From Pseudomonadota bacterium (GTDB taxonomy: Bacteria > Pseudomonadota > Gammaproteobacteria > Xanthomonadales > Rhodanobacteraceae), in assembly GCA_021805685.1 (NCBI GenBank), contig JAJZET010000016.1, forward strand, positions 1-52,559: DNA of 52,559 nucleotides, written 5' to 3'. Below, in pieces: positions 16,901 to 23,653 of the stretch. Numbering within the stretch: the first letter of the stretch is position 1; each line of letters begins with the position of its first letter. A program made the position numbers and the translations under genes. The notes under the pieces are model-generated. The model saw nothing but the letters and a program-made list of their open reading frames with translations, searched no databases and was not told the DNA's origin.

Positions 16901-19900
16901 TATTGGTGTTGGTCAGCGTCAGCGTGCCTGCGCCAAGCTGCTGCAACACGCCGCCGCCCGAGATCACGCCGCCATAGGTCAATGCATCGGTGCGGTAAAA
17001 CGCCAGTGTGCCGCCGTCCGTCACGTTGCCGGCAATGGAGCCGGTCGTGCCGTTGTTGCCCACCTGCAGCGTGGTGCCACTGGAAATGCTGGTGCCGCCG
17101 TCGTAAGTGTTGGCGCCCGTCAGCACCTCCATTCCGCCTGTCAGCGCCAGTTGGCCGCCCGTACCGCCGATGACGCCGCTGAAGGTGTTGTTGGCGACCG
17201 GCGACGAGAGGCCATTGTTCAGCGTCAGCTTCTTCCCGCCCAGCGTCACCGTGCCCGAGCCGCCAAGGCTGACGATGCTTGCGCCGCTGGCTGTGTTTGA
17301 GATGTCGAACGTACCGTTGGCGATCACCGAACCCGAATCGGCCAGGCTGCCCGTGCCGGTCAACGCCAGCGTGCTGCCGCTATTGATCGCTGTGCCGCCG
17401 GTGTAGGTGCTCGTGCCCGTGAGCGTCAACGTGCCGGCACCCTTCTGGGTGAGCGTGCCGGTCTGGGAAATGACCCCGCCGAACGTCGTCGCGGCCGTGT
17501 TGTCGAACACCAGCGCGCCGCTGTTCGCCACGTCGCCGGTAATCGAACCGTCATTGGTGCCGTCGCCCAGTTGCAAGGTGCCGGCAAGGATCGTGGTGCC
17601 GCCGCTGTAGGTATTGGTGTTGGTCAGCGTCAGCGTGCCTGCGCCAAGCTGCTGCAACACGCCGCCGCCCGAGATCACGCCGCCATAGGTCAACGCGTCG
17701 CTGCGCTTGAACGCCAGCGTGCCGTTGTCCGTCACGTCGCTCGCGATCGAACCGGTCGTCCCCGCGTCGCCGATCTGCAGCGTGGCTCCGCTGTCGATGG
17801 TTGTGGCGCCGCTGTAGCCGTTCGTGCCCGACAGCGTCTCCGTGCCGCTGGTCAGCGTGAGGCCGCCAGTGCCGCCAATGCCGCCGCTGAACGTGTCGCC
17901 GTTGGCCGCGCTCAAGACCAGTGTCTGCGCACCCAGCGTTACCGTACCTGCACCTGACAGACTCTTGATCGTTGCGCCACCGCTGTTCGAGATGTTGAAC
18001 GTGGCGCCACTGGCGACATCCACCACGCTGGCATCGGAAATGCTGCCGCCGCTGCCTAACGCCAGAGTACCGCCGTTGATCGTGGTGGCACCGCTGTAGC
18101 CGTTCGTGCCCGACAGCGTTTCCGTACCACTGGTCTGCGTGAGGCCGCCGGTGCCGCCGATACCGCCGCTGAACGTGTCGTTATTGGCTGCACTCAAGGT
18201 CAGTGTCTGCGCGCCAAGCGTCACCGCACCCGCGCCTGACAGACTCTTGATCGTTGCGCCACCGCTGTTCGAGATGTCGAACGTGGCGCCACTGGCAACA
18301 CCCACCACGCTGGAATCGGAGACGCTGCCGCCGCTGCCTAACGCCAGAGTACCGCCGTTGATCGTGGTGGCGCCGCTGTAGCCGTTCGTGCCCGACAGCG
18401 TCTCCGTGCCGCTGGTCAGCGTGAGGCCGCCAGTGCCGCCAATGCCGCCACTGAACGTGTCGTTGTTGGCCGCACTCAAGGTCAGTGTCTGCGCGCCAAG
18501 CGTCACCGCACCTGCACCTGACAGACTCTTGATCGTTGCGCCACCGCTGTTCGAGATGTTGAACGTGGCGCCACTGGCAACACCCACCACGCTGGCATCG
18601 GAGATGCTGCCGCCGCTGCCTAACGCCAGAGTACCGCCGTTGATCGTGGTGGCGCCGCTGTAGTTGTTGGCGCCCGACAGCGTTTCCGTGCCACTGGTCA
18701 GCACGAGGCCGCCGGTACCACCGATGATGCCACTGAACGTGTCGTTGTTGGCCGCACTCAAGGTCAGTGTCTGCGCGCCAAGCGTCACCGCACCCGCCCC
18801 CGACAGGGTTGCGAACGTCACACCGCTGGTCAGGCCGGACACGTCCAGCGCACCGTTATCTACCACGCTGCCGAGATCGACGGTATTTGCGCCCGAAAGC
18901 GTCAGCGTGCCCTTGCTGTTGATGCTGGTACCACCCGCGGCGGTGATGGCGAGGCTGCCACCACCGGTGTCGATCGAGCTCGCCGTCGCGGTCGAATTAT
19001 TGCCGACGTTGAAGGCGCCGGTGGTTTCAATATCGACATCACCACCCTGGGCGGTGATCCCGGCCGTCGCCGTGTCACCCATCGCGATCTGGCAACTGGT
19101 GGTCGAGGCACAGCTCGTGTTGGAGCTGTAAGTGGTATCGGTCGCGCCGCCAGCGTAATTGGCCCACAGGTGCACGCTGAGTGGGTTGCTGCCGCCGCCG
19201 CTGGCCCCTGTGATCGTGCTGTCGAGGAAAATGCTTCCGGCCGCCTTCAGATACAACGAAGCGCCACTGCCAGCGGCCAGGATGGGTGCACTGACGGTGA
19301 TATCGCCATTGCCAACACCGCTATTGCTGGCCTGAGTGTTGGTGAACACGAAAACACTGGTGCCGGCACTCAAAGCGGCATTGATGTCGGTGTTGAGGAT
19401 CGTCGAAGTGGCGGCAGCCGTGAATGGGCTGGCGAAAGTCGTGCCACCGGTGCTATTGATCGTGACATCATAGGGATCAAGCAACCACAGGCCCGCAAGG
19501 CCATTCGGCGCCGACGCATCGACGCCGCCTTGCACATTCAACCCGTGATGCGATGATGTTTCCACGCGCCCGCCATTGCCGCCGAGCGCGCCGCCGCGGG
19601 CGCTGATGTTTCCGTAAAAATTGGCGACATCGTTGCCCCAGACCACCACCGATCCACCATTGCCCTTTTGCGTGGCATCGGCATCGAGCGTTGCATCCGG
19701 CGCGATGTAGGTTGCCGATGCCGTCTGCAGGCCCTCGCCGCCCTGCCAACCGCCGCCCACGCGGATGCTGCCGCCGCCGTTGGCACCTGAAGCATTGATG
19801 CTGCCGCCCATCACGCCTACGTTCTGGTCGGACAACAGTTGCACGTTGCCACCGATGCTGCCGGACGCGTCGATGCTACCGCTGTCGACGGTATTGCCAC

Positions 19901-20825
19901 CGTTGCCGATCAGCCGCACCACGCCGCCGTCGGTGCTGATGCCATGCGCGTCGATGACGCCGCTGTTGTTGACGAGGTTGGTGAACAGGTCCTTTGCGGC
20001 GGAAGCCTGCAGCACCACGGTGCCGCTGTCGGCCTGCAGCGTACCTTTGTTGGTCACCACGGCTTCGTCGGCGCTCAGGCGATGTTGCAGCGCGCCGGTG
20101 ATCTGTACGCCCACCAGACCGTCACCGCTGAAATCGAGCACAGCCTTGTCCGCACCGTCCAGGTGGATGCTGCCCAGGTTCGCGACGATCAGGCCATCGT
20201 TCTCCACCTTGCCACCGATCAGGCTCACCGAACCGCCGCTGGCCGCTTCGATGGTGCCGTGGTTGACGATGCCGGCGTGACCGCCGTGCGCGTCCAGGTT
20301 GAAATGGCGAGCGAGGAAATCGTCGGGGGTGAGGTCAAGCGTGCTCGCCACCAGCCCGCCCACGTTCAACTGGGCGCTGCTGCCGAAGATGATGCCGTGG
20401 GTGTTGATCAGGAACACCTGGCCGTTGGAGTTGATGTGACCGAAGATCTGGCTGGGGTTCTGGTCGAAGATGCGGTTGAGCGCGATCGCGCTGTGCGAGG
20501 GCTGGTTGAACAGCACCGTCGCGTCCTTGCCCAGGTTGAAGCTCTGCCAGTTCAGTGCCAGCAGCGCGGACTGCTGGTTGACCACGGTGCTGGTGCCGCT
20601 TTGCGTGATCGACCCCACGCCGCCCACCACGACGCCGCCGACCGGCATGGTGGTGGCCGCCACGCCGCCCACCGCCGCAGCCGTGGCGCCGCCGCAAAAC
20701 GCCATCGAACCGAGCGCCAGCGCGAGGCTCAACGCCAGCCGCTGCTGCCGCAGGCGCGGCAAGGCCGTCGCCGGCTCCGCCGGCCGACGGGAGTTGCGCT
20801 GAAGGGTGCGGGAAATCGTGTTCAT
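10971..20825 (-). CDS. Two-partner secretion exoprotein (TpsA, filamentous haemagglutinin-like)
   Basis: The protein has 3284 residues. An extended, arginine-rich signal peptide (about 1-50) precedes a TPS domain (about 55-300). That domain carries the family hallmarks NQPSHSAIALNRI and INSNGQVFLINTHGIIFGS, which interact with the POTRA domains of TpsB. Most of the rest is beta-helix made of PATR-type repeats (NTYSGGTTI, NGYSGATTINGGTL, ADLSG-like turns), followed by Ser/Thr/Gly-rich repeats. Some repeat units are nearly identical at DNA level. The extreme C-terminus holds two Cys nine residues apart (DCQPGQPYSASC), reminiscent of the tethering loop of HMW1-type adhesins. It is a surface or secreted adhesin exported by the TpsB encoded 175 bases upstream. 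No protease or toxin domain is visible. Confidence 0.93.
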   Translation of the reverse strand: MNTISRTLQRNSRRPAEPATALPRLRQQRLALSLALALGSMAFCGGATAAAVGGVAATTMPVGGVVVGGVGSITQSGTSTVVNQQSALLALNWQSFNLGKDATVLFNQPSHSAIALNRIFDQNPSQIFGHINSNGQVFLINTHGIIFGSSAQLNVGGLVASTLDLTPDDFLARHFNLDAHGGHAGIVNHGTIEAASGGSVSLIGGKVENDGLIVANLGSIHLDGADKAVLDFSGDGLVGVQITGALQHRLSADEAVVTNKGTLQADSGTVVLQASAAKDLFTNLVNNSGVIDAHGISTDGGVVRLIGNGGNTVDSGSIDASGSIGGNVQLLSDQNVGVMGGSINASGANGGGSIRVGGGWQGGEGLQTASATYIAPDATLDADATQKGNGGSVVVWGNDVANFYGNISARGGALGGNGGRVETSSHHGLNVQGGVDASAPNGLAGLWLLDPYDVTINSTGGTTFASPFTAAATSTILNTDINAALSAGTSVFVFTNTQASNSGVGNGDITVSAPILAAGSGASLYLKAAGSIFLDSTITGASGGGSNPLSVHLWANYAGGATDTTYSSNTSCASTTSCQIAMGDTATAGITAQGGDVDIETTGAFNVGNNSTATASSIDTGGGSLAITAAGGTSINSKGTLTLSGANTVDLGSVVDNGALDVSGLTSGVTFATLSGAGAVTLGAQTLTLSAANNDTFSGIIGGTGGLVLTSGTETLSGANNYSGATTINGGTLALGSGGSISDASVVGVASGATFNISNSGGATIKSLSGAGAVTLGAQTLTLSAANNDTFSGGIGGTGGLTLTSGTETLSGTNGYSGATTINGGTLALGSGGSVSDSSVVGVASGATFDISNSGGATIKSLSGAGAVTLGAQTLTLSAANNDTFSGGIGGTGGLTQTSGTETLSGTNGYSGATTINGGTLALGSGGSISDASVVDVASGATFNISNSGGATIKSLSGAGTVTLGAQTLVLSAANGDTFSGGIGGTGGLTLTSGTETLSGTNGYSGATTIDSGATLQIGDAGTTGSIASDVTDNGTLAFKRSDALTYGGVISGGGVLQQLGAGTLTLTNTNTYSGGTTILAGTLQLGDGTNDGSITGDVANSGALVFDNTAATTFGGVISQTGTLTQKGAGTLTLTGTSTYTGGTAINSGSTLALTGTGSLADSGSVIANGTFDISNTASGASIVSLGGSGTVTLGGKKLTLNNGLSSPVANNTFSGVIGGTGGQLALTGGMEVLTGANTYDGGTSISSGTTLQVGNNGTTGSIAGNVTDGGTLAFYRTDALTYGGVISGGGVLQQLGAGTLTLTNTNTYSGGTTILAGTLQLGDGTNDGSITGDVANSGALVFDNTAATTFGGVISQTGTLTQKGAGTLTLTGANTYSGGTTINAGTLLVGSNTALGTGAVNMAAGTALGFSANGLKLANSFTLNGSAGSGAIISVGSGNTEEIDGVLSGGGSLTLSGGGTLQLRETGYANPDSTYSGGTTIGTGSTLSINHAFQLGSGGTITIDDGTLEVGGGGTTLDHAVALQGIGGTISIDPGSSLWVNAAITGSGSLLQSGSGTITFMSGASVDISGDQTYDNAVTLGANTTLTSSGANSAIHFLSTVDGAYTLTANAGGSVAFDGTIGSGTPLAGLTTDSGTFSAGSTLDIGNLSITTTNGAIAQNAAWTASGAASFSAGANAIALTMPGNDFAGNISLSNNGANNVAVDNGSHALSLETVGVGSGTLSLAGSGISQTATGSVTQAAGAGAVTLNAGAGALTLTNNANDFSGVVGITGGTTQITSQSGLTLGDLATGALTAISSTGALNLSGNGTVSGSLHAQAAMSITVNGNLTNLTGAAFTGTSLAGNGSLVGTGSITGLGSTTVFNLTGSATGKAGGVAFTGFTAADATTVTGAAGFDSATKSSEGMTFASATSVAGSGAITGLGSTTFTLTGTTAGTAGGIGYSGFSAADTTAVAGAAGFDDSAKSSEGMTFANATTVGGSGTIANVTGSFDDNARTSSASHIVYSGFGAVTGTGGSVTDVTGSFDLGTKVSGASGINYSGFGVTTLTGSGSGATIAGSGQTYTLDNSTADKGSSGGVSWTSFGNIADGTGTVNFGTGGSVSGNVTAQVLKYGSYGSAVTFDLADGGNKTTGIGGRWTGVTVVAGNGSNSAITGSSTFALSSANAGSAGGIGFSGFTAADATTVTGAAGFDSATKSSESMTFASATSVAGSGAITGLGSTTFTLTGTTAGTAGGIGYSGFSAADTTAVAGAAGFDDSAKSSEGMTFANATTVGGSGTIANVTGSFDDNARTSSASHIVYSGFGAVTGTGGSVTDVTGSFDLGTKVSGASGINYSGFGVTTLTGSGSGATITGSGQTYTLTGANAGNNGTIGWTSFGNIADSGSGSGTLIATNQAWALTGANQGTVGDLSGTFTGIGSLIDTGKGYISMHSGADGSLSGSLNAGSQGTLDYSGYTTTVNINLGGGGTTGIGGTVAGISAIKADSDLAVNGSLAGPLAITVTNPGATTTLGLLNVGTDLSLNTDGAVQQASGPLTIGGTTTIQAGGAIALTNSGNDFVGAVMADGAGIALADKNDLTIAALIDSGNNNVSLVAGGALTLPNGAIDAGTGNLSFTASGTLSDVGALSGKNITLNGDAGVNLAGNIGASSSLTIGSHGGAINQTAGVISTGTLTGSSTGSTSLNGANQIGTLGNFSANGFSLSNAQVLTVAGTISGGAGATNIATTAGALTVYGDVSGSSVALSGQGGLGINGNVDSGAGTTVLDSAGDISEGGNSVITAGTLTGNAGGATALDGANAITSLGNFMANGFSLNDAQALDVSGTVNGGNGTTSVTTTAGMLTVTGSVAGGAVKLAAAGIAINGGVDSGSGTTTLSSTGGISEGSNGVVTAGTLIGNASGAATLGGANAIGDLGGFSANGISLTNAQAMTVTGAVNSGGGATSLTTTAGTLTIGGNLAGSAVTLDGGSGLAINASVDSGSGTTTLLSDGAISEGGNGAIIAGMLTGQSTGSTTLDPANRVATLGNFTANGFTLLNGQALTVTGNVNGGSGITLQTTSGGLQIDGALSAQRVSLQSAGTIDGGTGGSITADTLTGSAVDATTLGTATQFMGNYVGTLGGFDSPAGFSFTDAQGLTLASVNGSAYTVNAGTSALYLGVQGDLLQQGTTWAYDGSGTWSATGQMGTAAAPIYVTGVTEELVSLVGTPPAYFYAVNAQGGLLPVVGAPSVNVPTSALTSRAQNGNNHGDAYIDPSVVTANYRSFGIVPSGILLPPDQQDCQPGQPYSASCPDND
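13781..14292. repeat. Long in-frame direct repeat in tpsA, copy 1
   Basis: About 512 bases recur at 14663-15174, offset by 882 bases (294 codons). By eye I find one mismatch (T at 14231 against C at 15113). The repeat encodes AGAAGFDDSAKSSEG- and SGINYSGFG-type units. Confidence 0.9.
14663..15174. repeat. Long in-frame direct repeat in tpsA, copy 2
   Basis: This is the second copy of the 512-base repeat at 13781-14292. The near-complete identity indicates a recent duplication or ongoing gene conversion within the adhesin gene. Confidence 0.9.
16681..16980. repeat. Direct repeat in tpsA PATR region, copy 1
   Basis: About 300 bases recur at 17392-17691, offset by 711 bases (237 codons). Only a few differences are visible, mainly at the ends. 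It encodes a PATR unit with GGVISQTGTLTQKGAGTL. Confidence 0.85.
17392..17691. repeat. Direct repeat in tpsA PATR region, copy 2
   Basis: Second copy of the repeat at 16681-16980, in the same frame. Confidence 0.85.
17812..18823. repeat. Tandem 282-base repeats in tpsA
   Basis: Roughly three and a half copies of a 282-base (94-codon) unit follow one another, with equivalent positions at about 17824, 18106, 18388 and 18670. Each encodes a PATR module containing NGYSGATTINGGTLALGSGG and SLSGAGAVTLGAQTLTLSA. The copies differ at scattered bases, so they are older than the 512-base repeat. Confidence 0.88.
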
Positions 20826-21000
20826 GGTCGTTGTCCGTCAGAACCTGTCGATGATCAACACGCGCCTCGCGCCCGGATCGGTTTGCGCGCAGGCCAAGGA
20901 AGAACGAAGGAGTGGACGTCGGTGCACGACTGAGCGATGGCGCTGCGACGCGGGCAAACCGGACCGCTCCTTCGGGCGCTGGGTGGGCATACGCAGGCGC

Positions 21001-23007
21001 TCAAAACGCAAGGCCGAGCCGCGCGTAGACGTGGTAGCCATGCTTGTTCGAAGCATCCTGGCTGCCCAGCGGCACGGCGCCGTCGAGATGGAATTCGAGG
21101 TGGTGGTAGAACGGCAGGCGGAAGATGAAGCCCGCGCCGACGCCGCTGTAGGTCACCGGCTTCAGGCCAGTGGCACGCTCCTTCGCCACCGGGAAGCCGC
21201 GCGCATAGTCCAGGAAGGTTTCCACCTCGAGCAATTCGCGCCACGGCCGGCCGTGGAACGGCGAAGGCTTGGCGCTGAACCCTGGCGCGTCCACGTGATA
21301 CTCCAATGCGGTGTAGTACCCGCGGGCACTCAGCGCATCGGCGATCGGATAGGCCCGCACGCTGTCCGGTCCGCCGATGACGAACTGCTCCAGCGGCGCC
21401 AGGACGTCGTTGCTGTATTGCCCGTTGAACTTGAAGTACAGCCGCTGCGTCTTGGTGAGGAACTGCAGCCGGGTATACGAGAGGCGTTCGGACAGGAAGT
21501 TGCTGGCGTGATCGGGACTGACCAGGTCGGGCTGCTTGGAATCGTCGCTGATCGACTTGCGCACGCTCACCTGCAGCAGGTCCACGCCGTTGAAGCGCTT
21601 GTCGGTGTGCTCCATGCCGAAGCCCAGCTCGGCCAGCTTGAAGCGCTCGTCGGACAATGGGAAGTTGAAGCCGCCCAGTTCCAGCTTCGACTCCTCGCGG
21701 ATCAGGTGCAACGACCCCAGCATCTTCAGGTCGGTATCGTTGACGAACTTCCAGTCCGCACCGCCGAAGTAGGACGTACTGGGTCCCTTCACATGCAGGT
21801 TGGCGAACGCACCGGAGTTGATCTGCAGGTCGCTGCGTGTGGCGCCCAGCACCCCACTGAGCCCAGGCACCACCACCGTGGGCGCACGGTAGGTCAGCGA
21901 ACCGAACACGTTCTGGCTTGGATCCAGCGCGTAATCGACATTGGCGGCCAGGCTGTCGCCGATGCCCAGCGGGTTGTTCCAGGTGATGCCGGCCTCCGCG
22001 CGATAGCGTCCGGTCAACTCGGTGCCGTAGTTGTTCGCGCCCAGCGTGATGGTGTACGGCTTGGCTTCGCGCGCCACCATGATCAGGTCGGTGTCGCCGG
22101 TCTTCTCGCCGGGCTGGAAGGTTGCGGTCACCGACACGCCCGGCAGGTCGCGGTCGTACAGCAGCGCGGTGCTTACCGCACTGTTCTGCAGTGCCTTGCC
22201 GCGCAGCTTTTCGGCCGGCGCCGCGATCACGCCGGCGCGGTAATGCTTGTTGCCCTTGACGATGATGCGACCGATCTCGCCCTCCAGCACGTGGATGCGC
22301 ACCACGTGATCCGCGCCCACTGTCTGTGCCGGGAGATACGCGGTGGCCAGGATGAAACCCGCCGCGCGAAAACGATGGGTGATGGCGTCGGCCACGCCCT
22401 GCAACTGGTCGAAGCCCAGCTTGGCCGGATGCGATGCGTTGCCGCCCAGCTTGCGGAACTGGGCATCGGCCAGCGCCTGGATGCTCGCGGGGGTGATGCC
22501 GGCTTTCTTGTGCTGGCCCACGCCGTCCACGCGAAATCCGCTGACGACGATCTGCTGCGTCTGGGCAGCGCCCGAGTCGCGGTCCCGCAGCGGGGGCACC
22601 AGGCGATCGGGCGGTGGTGGCGGCGGGATCACCGCCGGCTGGACCTGGACCGGCGCTGCCGCCACGTTCGCCACGCCCGGAACATGCATCGTGTAGGCCA
22701 CCACCTGCTCAGGCAGGTAGGCATGCGCATCGGTGAAACCGGCCTTGTGCAGGGTCGCGGTGATCCGCGCCGCCAGCGCCTGCAATTGCGCGGTACTCAA
22801 CGCGCCCCCCTTGCCGGCGGCCGCCATCGCCTGCTGGTAGGCGCGGTCGATGATGTCCTGCACGGTGGACTGCGCCGCCGGACCCGCATTGGCCGGCACA
22901 CCGCTGACCAGGATCTGCGGCGGCGGACTGCCGCTGGCTGCCTGCGCCCATGCCTCCCCGGTTCCCAGAATCAGCGCCAACGCGGCTGCCAGACAAACCC
23001 TGCGCAC
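21001..23007 (-). CDS. Two-partner secretion outer-membrane transporter (TpsB, ShlB/FhaC family)
   Basis: The protein has 668 residues from the GTG at 23007. I chose this start because AAGGGG lies six bases upstream and a signal peptide (RR, hydrophobic core, AWAQA) follows directly. Longer versions from 23022 or 23181 lack a ribosome site. After the signal come a Pro-rich linker (PPPPPP), POTRA domains (about 150-270, including VRIHVLEGEIGRIIVKGN) and a 16-strand FhaC-type barrel ending in ARLGLAF with terminal Phe. The barrel keeps a VRAYP motif (GGPDSVRAYP), the conserved loop-6 region. The N-terminal part looks like a partial second copy of POTRA 1. It exports TpsA through the outer membrane; tpsA starts 175 bases downstream. 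Confidence 0.94.
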   Translation of the reverse strand: MRRVCLAAALALILGTGEAWAQAASGSPPPQILVSGVPANAGPAAQSTVQDIIDRAYQQAMAAAGKGGALSTAQLQALAARITATLHKAGFTDAHAYLPEQVVAYTMHVPGVANVAAAPVQVQPAVIPPPPPPDRLVPPLRDRDSGAAQTQQIVVSGFRVDGVGQHKKAGITPASIQALADAQFRKLGGNASHPAKLGFDQLQGVADAITHRFRAAGFILATAYLPAQTVGADHVVRIHVLEGEIGRIIVKGNKHYRAGVIAAPAEKLRGKALQNSAVSTALLYDRDLPGVSVTATFQPGEKTGDTDLIMVAREAKPYTITLGANNYGTELTGRYRAEAGITWNNPLGIGDSLAANVDYALDPSQNVFGSLTYRAPTVVVPGLSGVLGATRSDLQINSGAFANLHVKGPSTSYFGGADWKFVNDTDLKMLGSLHLIREESKLELGGFNFPLSDERFKLAELGFGMEHTDKRFNGVDLLQVSVRKSISDDSKQPDLVSPDHASNFLSERLSYTRLQFLTKTQRLYFKFNGQYSNDVLAPLEQFVIGGPDSVRAYPIADALSARGYYTALEYHVDAPGFSAKPSPFHGRPWRELLEVETFLDYARGFPVAKERATGLKPVTYSGVGAGFIFRLPFYHHLEFHLDGAVPLGSQDASNKHGYHVYARLGLAF

Positions 23008-23326
23008 GGCAATCCCCTTCACGTGGTCGAAAGCAACAAAACCAGACTGTCCCTGGCTTGCAATGCGCAAAACAGCGGGGTTTCCGGTCATGGCGGGCGC
23101 CGACTTGGCTGGGGCGTGCGACGTTATCCTCCGCCGCGACACCCGCAACGGAGCCCCCAAACTCACCGGATTGCCTACCACTTCCTCATGGCAATCAACG
23201 TGATAGCCATCACACCCTGACCCTTTCGATCAAACCCCAGTCCCAGCGCAACTCTGCCCTCGAAGCGGAAGCCATGCAGTCCCGCGGCCCGGCTTCCCGC
23301 CCTGCCAGCGAGGACGAGGGTTCGGA
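23008..23326. other. Intergenic region upstream of tpsB
   Basis: These 319 bases separate the end of the T6SS operon from the start of tpsB, both on the minus strand. The region must hold the tpsB promoter, but I find no convincing -35/-10 pair. A GATAAC-like -10 is present on the minus strand at 23133-23138 without a well-spaced -35. A 7-bp inverted repeat (GGAAGCC/GGCTTCC, near 23268-23300) lacks a T-run. No open frame looks coding. Confidence 0.5.
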
Positions 23327-23653
23327 TCAGTTCACCTGCATCAGCCAGTAGAGCAACAGTGCACACAGCAGCAGGCCGCCGCCAAAGGCGAGCAGCGGCT
23401 TCCAGGCCACAGTGCGTTGGACCGGATGGGGGACGGCCGGCGCCTTCACGGCCGGGACCGCGGCGGCGCGCGCGCCTTGCTGAGTGATGCGGGTGCGCAG
23501 GGTGTTGCGGGCCGTGATGCCGTGGCTGTCGCACAGCGAGCCGAGCAACTGGCGACGGCGCTTGCGGTATTCCTCGCGGCTGATGCGGCCGCTGTAATGG
23601 GCCTCGTCCAGCACACGCAAGCCCTGGTTGATCCGCTGCTCACGTTCGCTCAT
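23327..23653 (-). CDS. Small tail-anchored membrane protein in the T6SS operon
   Basis: The protein has 108 residues and its ATG overlaps the ppkA stop (ATGA), so it is translationally coupled. The N-terminal half is charged and helical (SEREQRINQGLRVLDEAHYSG, REEYRKRRRQLL) and resembles SHOCT-like short helical modules. An Ala/Pro-rich linker leads to one C-terminal transmembrane helix (about 86-105, FGGGLLLCALLLYWLM). It is the last gene of the operon. I do not recognise a named family. A role as a membrane partner of PpkA is possible by position only. Confidence 0.8.
   Translation of the reverse strand: MSEREQRINQGLRVLDEAHYSGRISREEYRKRRRQLLGSLCDSHGITARNTLRTRITQQGARAAAVPAVKAPAVPHPVQRTVAWKPLLAFGGGLLLCALLLYWLMQVN

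Noticed and set aside
15375-17300. Plus-strand open frame of 641 codons antisense to tpsA
   Set aside because: High-GC shadow frame; composition is Arg/Ala/Gln-rich with no recognisable domain.
17812-18823. Regular tandem repeats considered as a CRISPR array
   Set aside because: The 282-base units are coding, in frame and without unique spacers; no cas genes are present.
20806-23220. Plus-strand open frame of 804 codons antisense to tpsB
   Set aside because: TpsB on the other strand has signal peptide, POTRA and barrel motifs; the antisense product has none.
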